From a virus: a stretch of 50,909 bases of DNA. Below are positions 25,691-32,708 of the stretch, in pieces (positions within the stretch are counted from its first letter, which is position 1; the number at the start of each line of letters is the position of its first letter). The notes under the pieces were generated by a model, which saw only the letters and a program-made list of their open reading frames with translations, searched no databases and had not been told where the DNA came from. Position numbers and translations under genes: made by a program. The stretch spans positions 1 through 50,909 of IMG/VR virus record IMGVR_UViG_3300036827_000071, one strand, 5' to 3'.

Positions 25691-28205
25691 CCGCAAGCAT
25701 CCACTCGCCAAGTGTGAAGAGTGTCCGCTCCAAGTAGGAGGGAAGTTCGTTGGACCAGAACACAACGGAAGCCGTTTGGCAGTTGTCGGTGAAGCGCCAG
25801 GGACAATGGAGGCGCGAGGAGGAAGGCCATTCGTTGGGCCGTCTGGCAAGCTGCTTGATGCGGTACTCCAGCATTACGGCATTCAACGGGGCGAGATCCA
25901 TCTCACCAACGCAGCCTTATGTCGCCCCGCGGACGGAGGCAATCCACCTGCATCTGCAGTTGCAGCGTGTAACGATCGTCTTATTGACGAACTGCGGTCC
26001 TCCCAAGCGAGCTCGGTCCTCGCTCTCGGTAACACTGCCGCGCAGGCGTTGCTGGAGACTAAACTGGGGATCACGTCGCTTCGTGTTGGACCGGGGCGTA
26101 TATCGGACAAGCTTCCGGGCATTCGAATCGTTCCCACCGTCCACCCAGCGGCTTGTTTGCGACAACCCGACATGTTCCCTTTCCTCGAACGGGATACCGC
26201 GAAGCTCGTCAACCCCCAACCAGAATGGACACCACCCAAGTACGTCGTCTGGGACGACCTCGACACCGCACTTGCCGGACTTGCCGCCCTCACGACCGTT
26301 CTCATGGATCGACGAGGAGACGATCAACGGGTTCCGCTAGTCATCGACATTGAGGTCGGGATCGACAAGGAGGAATCATTCGGTCATCCCAACGAGTACC
26401 AGCAGCTGTGCATCGGACTTTGCTGGGACGACTACAAGGTTGCAATCCTCGGCGAGGAGGTAGTAAAGAACGCTGACCCCGAGACAAACCCGATCTGGGA
26501 CGCGCTGGCGGAGTTGCTGGATGCGGACTTCGTTTCCGTCACTACGCAGAACGGCAAGTTCGATGGTGCAGGCCTATACGCACTGATCGGCGCATTGAAG
26601 AATGACTTCGACACGATGCTGGCCAGCTACAGCCTCGACGAGCGGAGAGGAATCCATTCTCTTGACACCCAAGGCATCGAACTCCTCGGTACGCCTGACT
26701 GGAAGACGCCTATCAAGCGCTACACGAAGGGCGGAAGTTACGCGCTTATCCCGCGTCCTAAGCTCTATGAGTACCTCGCCTACGACTGTAGTGTCACACT
26801 CCGACTTCGTGCTTTGTATGAACGTCGGCTTGTTGCAGAGACACCGGCAGAGTGGCCGTGGGAACATCTCGGCTTGCCTCGAAAGACACTACGCGACCTG
26901 CACGACATGCTTGTCCGAGCAGGCAACCAGCTCATGTTCGTCGAGCTCAACGGACTCGCAGTCGACCTGACCTACAACAACAAGCTGACGTACGAGTACC
27001 TCGAAGTGCTGGAGCCTCTCGAGAAAGCCATGGTCGCTATCACTGGCGAAGGCTATGACGCTCGGTACGGGTTCAATCCTCGATCGCCGAAGCAGGTCAA
27101 GGAGTACTACCACGACAAGGCCATCACAGTTCCGATGAAGCGCAACCAGAAGAACGAGATGGCAGAGTCCACCGATGAGGAGAGCCTGAATGAGATCCTT
27201 GCCAAACTGGATCCGGAATCGCCAGAAGCGACGTTTACTCGAACACTACTGGAGCATCGACGGCACAGTAAGCTGTATGGGACTTTCGTCAAGGGCATTC
27301 GCAAGAGGACTTATCGGGGACGCGTCTTCCCCACCTTCCTTCTGCATGGAACTACAACCGGAAGGTTGGCTTGTCGTAACCCAAACCTTCAGAATATCCC
27401 CCGCGAGAGCCGGATCCGTAAGCAGTTTGTTCCTGCCAAAGCCGGAAACGTCTTCGTTGGCGTGGACTATTCGCAAGCAGAACTGCGCGTGCTTACGTTC
27501 CTCGCACAGGAGCCCTACTTCCAGGCTATCTTCAATGATCCATCCCGAGACCTGTTTGACGAGCTGCGACCAGTTCTGTACCCGCATCTCACACCTGAGG
27601 TCGTCGCTGGCATGGTGGCTATTCAACACGGAGACAAGACTCCGGAACAGGTTCAAGCGAACAAGGAGCACTTGAAAGACCTTCGAGTTCGAATCAAGGC
27701 CTACGTGTACGGACTGAGCTACGGACGAGAGGAGTTTTCCATCGCCCACGAGTTCGGCATTCCTGTGCAGGAAGCTAAGCTCGGCATGGATCGCTTCTTC
27801 AACGTGATCCCGAACATCGTCGCTTTCCGAGACGAAATCAAGCGGAAGGTGCAAGAAGGCGAGAACCTTATCACGCCGTTCGGACGTCAGCGTCGGTATG
27901 GCCTGATTACGAACGAGAACCTGAACGACGTGCTCAAAGAGGCCTTGGCCTTTATGCCGCAGTCGACAGCCAGCGACTTGTGCCTGAATGCGTTCATGGT
28001 CGCACGTCCGCAACTCAAGGGCAAGGCATTCATTCGCAACCTTATCCATGACGCCATGTTGGTCGAGGCTCATCCCGATGACGCGGAGGAAGTTGGGCAG
28101 ATCATCTCCGACATCATGATCGAAACGGCGTACAACATGCTGGCAGGCGATTACGTCAAGTTCAAGTGCGACGTAACGATCGGTAACAGTTGGGGCGAGG
28201 TGTGA
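25683..28205 (+). CDS. uracil-DNA glycosylase fused to family A DNA polymerase with 3'-5' exonuclease
   Basis: 840 aa from ATG 25683, overlapping DpdA by 8 nt. Residues 1-170 form a family 4-type uracil-DNA glycosylase: C11, C14, C80 and C96 in the positions of its 4Fe-4S ligands, VVGEAPGTMEARGGRPFVGP and VPTVHPAACL (H154). Residues ~215-400 are a DEDD exonuclease (VIDIEV with D222/E224, QNGKFDG, YLAYDCSVTL). Residues ~430-840 are the polymerase: motif A VDYSQAELR (D595), motif B RIKAYVYGLSYGR, motif C IHDAMLVE (D790). Motif C has Ala where Pol I has Glu. There is no 5'-3' exonuclease. This is the phage replicase, with uracil recognition built in. Confidence 0.93.
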   Translation: MADRKHPLAKCEECPLQVGGKFVGPEHNGSRLAVVGEAPGTMEARGGRPFVGPSGKLLDAVLQHYGIQRGEIHLTNAALCRPADGGNPPASAVAACNDRLIDELRSSQASSVLALGNTAAQALLETKLGITSLRVGPGRISDKLPGIRIVPTVHPAACLRQPDMFPFLERDTAKLVNPQPEWTPPKYVVWDDLDTALAGLAALTTVLMDRRGDDQRVPLVIDIEVGIDKEESFGHPNEYQQLCIGLCWDDYKVAILGEEVVKNADPETNPIWDALAELLDADFVSVTTQNGKFDGAGLYALIGALKNDFDTMLASYSLDERRGIHSLDTQGIELLGTPDWKTPIKRYTKGGSYALIPRPKLYEYLAYDCSVTLRLRALYERRLVAETPAEWPWEHLGLPRKTLRDLHDMLVRAGNQLMFVELNGLAVDLTYNNKLTYEYLEVLEPLEKAMVAITGEGYDARYGFNPRSPKQVKEYYHDKAITVPMKRNQKNEMAESTDEESLNEILAKLDPESPEATFTRTLLEHRRHSKLYGTFVKGIRKRTYRGRVFPTFLLHGTTTGRLACRNPNLQNIPRESRIRKQFVPAKAGNVFVGVDYSQAELRVLTFLAQEPYFQAIFNDPSRDLFDELRPVLYPHLTPEVVAGMVAIQHGDKTPEQVQANKEHLKDLRVRIKAYVYGLSYGREEFSIAHEFGIPVQEAKLGMDRFFNVIPNIVAFRDEIKRKVQEGENLITPFGRQRRYGLITNENLNDVLKEALAFMPQSTASDLCLNAFMVARPQLKGKAFIRNLIHDAMLVEAHPDDAEEVGQIISDIMIETAYNMLAGDYVKFKCDVTIGNSWGEV

Positions 28206-28423
28206 GAAACGTGGGCAAGCCAACAAGCGACCGGATCATCTACAAGATACGGTTCACCCTGCCTACAAGATCGCCAGGCACAGGTACAACTAAGACTGTG
28301 TACTACTCTGACCGAGACGCTGCCTACACAGTTGCCAAGGTAAACGGACAACAAGGGACGCTGCTGTACTTCGGTAGCTACGTCAAGATGAGCGACCTGA
28401 CCGATCTGTTCAAGGAGGGCTAA
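28202..28423 (+). CDS. 73-aa protein of unknown function
   Basis: GTG 28202 overlaps the polymerase TGA (GTGA) and has GGGGCGAGG upstream; the frame is open slightly further. The chain is basic and beta-rich (GKPTSDRIIYKIRFTLPTRS, TTKTVYYSDRDAAYTVAKVN) and ends YVKMSDLTDLFKEG. The YxxYSDRDAAYxVA segment could be a short beta-alpha unit. No family recognised. TAATG links it to the next gene. Confidence 0.6.
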   Translation: MRNVGKPTSDRIIYKIRFTLPTRSPGTGTTKTVYYSDRDAAYTVAKVNGQQGTLLYFGSYVKMSDLTDLFKEG

Positions 28424-28797
28424 TGGCTAGAGGACAGCGAGCTAACGATGGTGCTACACGTACAGCTCCTAACGGGTACCACTACACACGCGTGGATGGC
28501 AAGTGGCGTCTTACACACCATCTGACGGCAGAAAAGGTACTCGGGCGCCCGCTCAAGGAAGAGGAACGAGTACATTTCAATTCCGGCTACAGCAAAAAGG
28601 ACTACGACAACGAGAAGGCCGTAAAGGTTGTCGTTCAGGGCAAGAGCTCTGGAAGGCGGCGCTTAGCAGCGCTAGAGGCACGGATCGCAGAGCTAGAGGC
28701 AGAGGCAGACTCCTTGCGCAAGGAACTCGGCACGCATGTCGATCCTTCCCAGCCAATCGCTGCAGAGGCACTGATTCCCAACGAGCGCGAGGAGTAA
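28423..28797 (+). CDS. degenerate HNH-type protein with a C-terminal coiled coil
   Basis: 124 aa from ATG 28423. Residues ~10-60 follow phage HNH proteins: GYHYTRVDGKWRLTHHLTAE, KVLGRPLKEEERVHFNSGYS, KKDYDNEKAVKV. In active members the segment reads about EH(R/V)L(V/M)AE..LGRPL...E.VHH..GDK.DNR; here one of the paired His of VHH is Phe and the spacing to DN is longer, so nuclease activity is doubtful. Residues ~70-105 (RRRLAALEARIAELEAEADS) are a clear coiled coil. It may have become a DNA-binding protein. Confidence 0.6.
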   Translation: MARGQRANDGATRTAPNGYHYTRVDGKWRLTHHLTAEKVLGRPLKEEERVHFNSGYSKKDYDNEKAVKVVVQGKSSGRRRLAALEARIAELEAEADSLRKELGTHVDPSQPIAAEALIPNEREE

Positions 28798-28813
28798 GCA
28801 AAGGTCTATACAA

Positions 28814-28843
28814 AGTCTAACCTATCTAGACTCTCGTTAGACT
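28814..28843 (+). promoter_or_regulatory. 8-bp hairpin before the RuvC-like gene
   Basis: AGTCTAAC (28814-28821) pairs with GTTAGACT (28836-28843) around 14 nt; GTCTA and TAGAC motifs (28804, 28826) offer an alternative fold. It sits in the 49-nt gap after the HNH-like gene. A weak terminator or a switch of two folds is possible. Confidence 0.4.
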
Positions 28844-28932
28844 GAATGCCATCGCTTCTCAAATACAACTACACCCGCAAATGTCTCAAGCGCAATCTCG
28901 CCAACGTAGACTTAGGAAGGGAGAACCACAGG

Positions 28933-29445
28933 GTGAGGTATCTAGGTCTGGACCCAGGAGGCACGACGGGCTGCGCGGAGCTCTGGCTGGAACCCACTTA
29001 TGGTGAAGACAGGCACATAAGGCCAGCCGAAGAGTGGATACCGCATTGGACCTTCTGTCAGATTGGCCCTGATGAACATCATGGCGACCTGTGGAACTAT
29101 TTGACTGTCTTGGCGCCTCGAGACGGAATAGCCTGCGAGCACTTCGAATGGCGACCCAACAGACACCAAAATGCCGAGTATGGTGATCGGTACGTGGAAC
29201 TCATCAGCCGCGAGTACGAGGGCATTGTCAAGCTCGCGCATGACGTGTTGGGGTACCCGCTGTGGATTCAGACGGCTTCGCAGGCAAAGTCATTCGTCAA
29301 GGACGACAACATCAAGAACCTCGGCCTGTGGCAGCCTGGGCAGAAGCATGCGATGGATGCCTTGCGACATCTTCTCTACCGCCTGACCCTCAAGGACGAC
29401 ATCGCAGGCATTAGGCTGGAGCTTCTTCGTAAGGGGTGGAAGTGA
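28933..29445 (+). CDS. RuvC/RNase H-fold nuclease (Holliday-junction resolvase-like)
   Basis: GTG 28933 is preferred because GGAAGGGAG lies about 10 nt upstream and the protein then begins directly with the first catalytic strand. ATG 28846 would add 29 basic residues (LLKYNYTRKCLKRNLANVDL) but has no ribosome site. The RuvC pattern is VRYLGLDPGGTTGCA (first Asp), IACEHFEW (Glu) and GQKHAMDALRHLLYRL (last Asp), with an intervening YPLWIQTASQAKSFVKDD. It probably resolves branched DNA before packaging or during recombination. Length (170 aa) matches phage RuvC-like enzymes. Confidence 0.8.
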   Translation: MRYLGLDPGGTTGCAELWLEPTYGEDRHIRPAEEWIPHWTFCQIGPDEHHGDLWNYLTVLAPRDGIACEHFEWRPNRHQNAEYGDRYVELISREYEGIVKLAHDVLGYPLWIQTASQAKSFVKDDNIKNLGLWQPGQKHAMDALRHLLYRLTLKDDIAGIRLELLRKGWK

Positions 29446-29645
29446 ACTGGCTACGCAAGCTTCTTCATAGGTGCCAATTCGAGTACGACGTCAATCCGTT
29501 TATGCCGCCAGAGATGTACCTCTGGCGTTGCCCAGAATGTGGAACGGTATGGTTCTGGCAGACATGTTGGATACCTGACCTCGTTGGCGATTTGGCTGGC
29601 ACGATCGACATTGGTCACGAAGAGACAGGCTGGTTCAAAGCATAA
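29442..29645 (+). CDS. 67-aa zinc-ribbon-like protein, last gene of the rightward unit
   Basis: GTG 29442 overlaps the previous TGA by 4 nt. C-x2-C in WRCPECGTVWFW and an earlier HRCQFEY suggest a small zinc site with aromatic surroundings. The C-terminus is acidic (DLAGTIDIGHEETGWFKA). GTG 29436 is an in-frame alternative. Its stop is followed at once by the convergent terminator. Function unknown. Confidence 0.6.
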   Translation: MNWLRKLLHRCQFEYDVNPFMPPEMYLWRCPECGTVWFWQTCWIPDLVGDLAGTIDIGHEETGWFKA

Positions 29646-29703
29646 GGAAAGACCCTCTGTAGAGGGCGCCGCCACCGAACAGCGACATACAGAGGGTCTT
29701 TCC
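29646..29703. terminator. bidirectional terminator between convergent early and late units
   Basis: GGAAAGACCCTCTGTA (29646-29661) is perfectly complementary to TACAGAGGGTCTTTCC (29688-29703): 16 bp with a 26-nt loop. It begins 1 nt after the last + gene and lies 30 nt beyond the last - gene. Each strand presents TCTTTCC at the stem base. Position and stem length make a two-way terminator the best reading. Confidence 0.8.
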
Positions 29704-29732
29704 GTCTATGGGGCAAGCCTGCCAGGGCTGAG

Positions 29733-30476
29733 CTACCCCAGAGGCGTTGCCGTTGTGCAGTCGCCGTCATTGGCAAGCAGGAGTGCCAGGTCTTTCACTC
29801 GCAGGACGAAGCTGCCTTGGTCACCCCAGGCAGTGCCCCAGCTGTTGTCGCCATAGACGACGTTCGAAGCCTTCTCCAGCTTGTCGAAGTCCTTCATGTC
29901 GATGCCGCGGAGCAGAACCTCGTGACCTCCTGCGAGCCCTGACTCCTCGTCGACCTTGACCATGCCACCTGTGGCAGGGTTGAACATGGAGTTGTACCAG
30001 GGAATGCCGATGATCACCGGACGCTTCGCCAGAGCACGAAGCGTGTGCTCCAAGCCAAAAGCGTGCCGGTAGTCCTTGATCAGACCGTCGTCGAGACCGA
30101 CCTTCATGATCATCAGGCCAGAGCCGCCAGGATCGTTCGGTGGGTACGCGTCGTTGGGATCCTCCAGCACAGTTTCCGCGTGGTACAACTGCGAGGAGAC
30201 CCAGTCAGCCTGACCTTCGGCGTTGCCAGGCGTCATGAGCTCGGTCTGGTAGTCAGACGAGTAGTCGTTGAAGAACTGCTCACAGCCCATCAGACCGACA
30301 AGTGCCTCTGCAGTGCACTTGCCGATCTGCCCCTGATCGAGGATGGGGATCTTGCGCTCGTGGACGATGTTCTTGATCGCCTGCTTCTCTGCGGGGAAGT
30401 TTCGCGACTTCTCATCGTGCTTGACGTTCCGCCCGAGAAGTGGGTGGTACGGGAGCTTGTAGTAGTTGTCGGCCAT
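29733..30476 (-). CDS. papain-like (C1A) cysteine peptidase in the lysis cassette
   Basis: 247 aa. The catalytic set of C1 peptidases is complete: Q50 and C54 in LDQGQIGKCTAEAL, H185 in AGGHEVLLRGID, and N211 in YGDNSWGTAWGDQGSF, the last being a hallmark of papains. There is no pro-region or signal peptide. It lies directly downstream of the holin (TAATG overlap) and amidase, in the position of a lysis protein. It could cut peptide cross-links in the host wall or act as a virion/host protease. C1 folds are rare among well-studied endolysins, though annotated in some actinophages. Confidence 0.85.
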   Translation of the reverse strand: MADNYYKLPYHPLLGRNVKHDEKSRNFPAEKQAIKNIVHERKIPILDQGQIGKCTAEALVGLMGCEQFFNDYSSDYQTELMTPGNAEGQADWVSSQLYHAETVLEDPNDAYPPNDPGGSGLMIMKVGLDDGLIKDYRHAFGLEHTLRALAKRPVIIGIPWYNSMFNPATGGMVKVDEESGLAGGHEVLLRGIDMKDFDKLEKASNVVYGDNSWGTAWGDQGSFVLRVKDLALLLANDGDCTTATPLG

Positions 30477-30715
30477 TACTTACCTTTCCCATGCGAAGCT
30501 GGTGCCAGCGAAGCCGGCGTCTGAGTACCAGGCAGCATGCCAGCGAAGAGCACCTTCGCCGTAGCAACTGCTGACACCAGCCCTGCGATGACGAGTACGT
30601 GAACGGTGGATGCGTTGAACGAAGTGACCTGACCGGCCAGCAAGCAGCCAATCGCGCCTTCGACAAACGACATGACGATACGCTCGATGGCGTCCTTGAT
30701 AAAAGCTGCTGTCAC
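30476..30715 (-). CDS. putative holin
   Basis: 79 aa with two hydrophobic helices, IVMSFVEGAIGCLLAGQVTS (residues ~13-32) and VHVLVIAGLVSAVATAKVLF (~38-57), and a hydrophilic tail ending SHGKGK. Size, topology, and position between the amidase and the peptidase genes (start and stop overlapping both neighbours) fit a small class II-type holin that times lysis by forming membrane holes. The family was not matched more precisely. Confidence 0.75.
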   Translation of the reverse strand: MTAAFIKDAIERIVMSFVEGAIGCLLAGQVTSFNASTVHVLVIAGLVSAVATAKVLFAGMLPGTQTPASLAPASHGKGK

Positions 30716-31323
30716 TATTTGCCGCCCTTCTTGTAGTAGTCGATCCGAGCCAGCAGGTGGTGCCAGGGGTAGTTCGGGCCCGGGTCGGTGTGAGTACCGT
30801 ACGGCGAGATGTGAGCCGCCGTGATGTCGTCATGTCCGCAGATCCCTCGGTGGATGGGCTTACCTGCGTGGTAGTTCTCGGCGATCTGACCAGGCGTGAG
30901 ACGAACGATCGGAATGCCTGCACGCTTGGCAAAGGCTGCCATATCCTTCGCCAGGATCTCCATCATGGCCAGACCGTATGGGTCCTTCCACTTGTCGCGC
31001 GTCTCGCTGACATAGCCTGACTGCTCCCAGTGCATGCCGTTGGTGTTTGCACCCGGCGCTGCCCAAGCGACGTCAGTCCACTTCACGCAGTGGACAATGC
31101 TGTTATCGTCCACCGCACGATGTGCACTCGTACCTTCAGGGCTCTTGGCCTGGTTGTGGAAGAAGTTGGCAATGTCCTCTGCCATGTCGGGCTTGTCGGG
31201 CGCCTCCTCATCGTGCACCACCAGGTACCAGATGTCGGCAAGCGTACGGTCTGCAGGCGTGAAGTTCGCCGCACCAATGAACAGCGGGCGCTTCACCGGC
31301 TTCTTACTCTTTCGAACACCCAT
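30715..31323 (-). CDS. endolysin: N-acetylmuramoyl-L-alanine amidase (Amidase_2/PGRP fold)
   Basis: 202 aa. WYLVVHDEEAP provides the first zinc ligand (H37); SAHRAVDDNSIVHCVKWTDV and AWAAPGANTNGMHWEQSGY are characteristic of the type 2 amidase core; GICGHDDITAAHISPYGTHT followed by DPGPNYPW holds the remaining ligands and the DPG motif. It should cleave the bond between MurNAc and L-Ala in peptidoglycan. There is no signal peptide or separate wall-binding domain, only a basic start (MGVRKSKKPVKR). It is released through the holin encoded next. Confidence 0.9.
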   Translation of the reverse strand: MGVRKSKKPVKRPLFIGAANFTPADRTLADIWYLVVHDEEAPDKPDMAEDIANFFHNQAKSPEGTSAHRAVDDNSIVHCVKWTDVAWAAPGANTNGMHWEQSGYVSETRDKWKDPYGLAMMEILAKDMAAFAKRAGIPIVRLTPGQIAENYHAGKPIHRGICGHDDITAAHISPYGTHTDPGPNYPWHHLLARIDYYKKGGK

Positions 31324-31346
31324 TGCAGCCTCCCTCTAAGGCATAG

Positions 31347-31369
31347 GGCCTATAGCTTGTCTACAGGCC
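31347..31369 (-). terminator. imperfect hairpin before the amidase gene
   Basis: GGCCTATAG (31347-31355) and CTACAGGCC (31361-31369) pair at 8 of 9 positions around a 5-nt loop. It overlaps the stop codon of the upstream gene (31363-31361) and lies 24 nt before the amidase ATG. It may partly terminate transcription to separate tail from lysis expression. Confidence 0.45.
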
Positions 31370-31876
31370 AAGTGGGTTCAGGATCTTGCATACGGTAGTG
31401 GAGCATCTCTCCTTGACTACCTTCTTGTGCTTGTGGACGACTTTCTTATGCCGTACCACCGTCTGATGTTGCGGACCTCCCTTCTTGACTACAATCTGCT
31501 TGTGCGTGGTACCACCCTGTGGTACGCTTGTAGGCTGTACTGGGGCTGTTTCCGGAACGGAAAAGTTCGGCTTGTCACCTAGTACGATGGCCCTGTACAA
31601 CTGCCGGAATTGCCGTGCGCTGACTCGGTCTCGACGCTTCTGCCCTTGTTGGATGGCCTTCTCGAAGTCGGCGAAGCCTTGTGTCGACGTGGTCGACAAG
31701 CCTTTGAGGCTAGTCTGCAGCGACAGGATTTGGTCGCTCTGGTGCTTGAGCTTCTGTTCGGCACCACGGACGACGAAGAAACCAGCAGTCACGACAACTA
31801 CGACTATGACCTCGACGATCATCCGGAATCGCCGCTCACGAATAATGGCCCGCTCTAGCGGGTCCTCACTTGTCAC
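31361..31876 (-). CDS. 171-aa membrane-anchored protein with Lys/His-rich tail
   Basis: One transmembrane helix near the start (MIVEVIVVVVVTAGFFVVRG, residues ~19-38), then a helical coiled-coil region (AEQKLKHQSDQILSLQTSLK), and a C-terminal third rich in Lys, His and Val (TVVRHKKVVHKHKKVVKERC) with two Cys (C-x4-C). The topology suggests a cytoplasmic N-terminus and an external tail able to bind wall polymers or metal. It lies between tail and lysis genes beside another membrane coiled-coil protein, so the two might form a spanin-like or anti-holin pair. No family recognised. Confidence 0.65.
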   Translation of the reverse strand: MTSEDPLERAIIRERRFRMIVEVIVVVVVTAGFFVVRGAEQKLKHQSDQILSLQTSLKGLSTTSTQGFADFEKAIQQGQKRRDRVSARQFRQLYRAIVLGDKPNFSVPETAPVQPTSVPQGGTTHKQIVVKKGGPQHQTVVRHKKVVHKHKKVVKERCSTTVCKILNPLGL

Positions 31877-32295
31877 TTGGCGCTCCTCTTCGAATCAGTG
31901 GCACGTGAACGGGCAGTCGAGCGGTTGCTGGTGTTTGCCAGGATCTGCGTCAGCAGACGCATCTCCTCTTCGTGGTGCTTCTGCATGTCGGTAGCCAACT
32001 TCTCGATTGCGCCCGTTCCTGCAACGTAAGAACGAAGGTTATGGTTCTCGACTACCAAGCTCTCGTACTTGGCTTCTAGGGTGTTGTACTTGTCGAGAAT
32101 GTCGGCAAACTTCCGTTCCCACTCTGAACGGTCCTTCTCTAGCGTCTGGCTATACGTCTGCAGGTTCTCGATCGTCTTGGTGGCGATGTTGCTTCGTAGG
32201 AAGACGTACGCAATGGCTAGTGCGGCCAATAAGGCAATTACCGGACCGACGTTTGTCGTGACCGAATGCCAGATACCGGCTTGTGCAAGGGTCAT
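31873..32295 (-). CDS. 140-aa membrane coiled-coil protein
   Basis: An N-terminal transmembrane helix (VGPVIALLAALAIAYVFLRS, residues ~17-36) is followed by ~70 residues of heptad-like coiled coil (IENLQTYSQTLEKDRSEWER, ILDKYNTLEAKYESLVVENH) and a basic, Ser/Arg-rich tail. Start and stop overlap both neighbours. Such proteins occur near lysis genes, but also as tail-tip accessory proteins; the membrane helix favours the former. Unassigned. Confidence 0.65.
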   Translation of the reverse strand: MTLAQAGIWHSVTTNVGPVIALLAALAIAYVFLRSNIATKTIENLQTYSQTLEKDRSEWERKFADILDKYNTLEAKYESLVVENHNLRSYVAGTGAIEKLATDMQKHHEEEMRLLTQILANTSNRSTARSRATDSKRSAK

Positions 32296-32708
32296 TACGT
32301 GAGCCTAAAGGAAACACCATCGAGCCAGGCAGCAGATCGTGCAATACCCGGCAGAATCCAGACATTGCCTGAGCCGTCGACGTAGACCTCGGCAGCATCG
32401 ATGGTGCCGCCAGAGATGCCGCAGGCCACGATGACAGGAGATGCAGGAATGTAAGGCGCTACCACGGTTGCCACGATAGTGCCACCTGCTGCGATCGTAC
32501 CAGTGAGCCCACCGCACATCTCTGCCTTGTCACCAACGATACGAATCGATGGCGTATAGTAGCCAGCGCTTGCAGTGAACCCTGACTTGAGCGTGAGCGG
32601 AACCCAAGGCCCTGGTGTCATCACCATTGCCTTCTGGCGCAACCAACGCACGTCACGAATCAGTTGGCCGATCTGACGAATCATGTCAGGAGGCGTACCG
32701 AGAGGCAT
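32295..32708 (-). CDS. 137-aa putative minor tail protein, C-terminal beta domain
   Basis: ATG 32708 (TAATG overlap with the previous gene). Residues 1-35 are helical (DMIRQIGQLIRDVRWLRQKA); the rest is a small beta-rich domain (WVPLTLKSGFTASAGYYTPS, VDGSGNVWILPGIARSAAWL) of the kind seen in phage tail-tip and short fibre proteins, where a coiled coil leads into a compact receptor-binding head. It lies at the end of the tail gene series. Role in host recognition is possible but unproven. Confidence 0.6.
   Translation of the reverse strand: MPLGTPPDMIRQIGQLIRDVRWLRQKAMVMTPGPWVPLTLKSGFTASAGYYTPSIRIVGDKAEMCGGLTGTIAAGGTIVATVVAPYIPASPVIVACGISGGTIDAAEVYVDGSGNVWILPGIARSAAWLDGVSFRLT

Noticed and set aside
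27246-28226. 326-aa minus-strand frame
   Set aside because: Opposite the polymerase domain of the UDG-polymerase. No ribosome site or family signal.
30045-30524. 159-aa plus-strand frame in the lysis region
   Set aside because: Complement of the papain-like peptidase and holin genes, rich in Val/Leu without domain signs. All late genes are on the minus strand.
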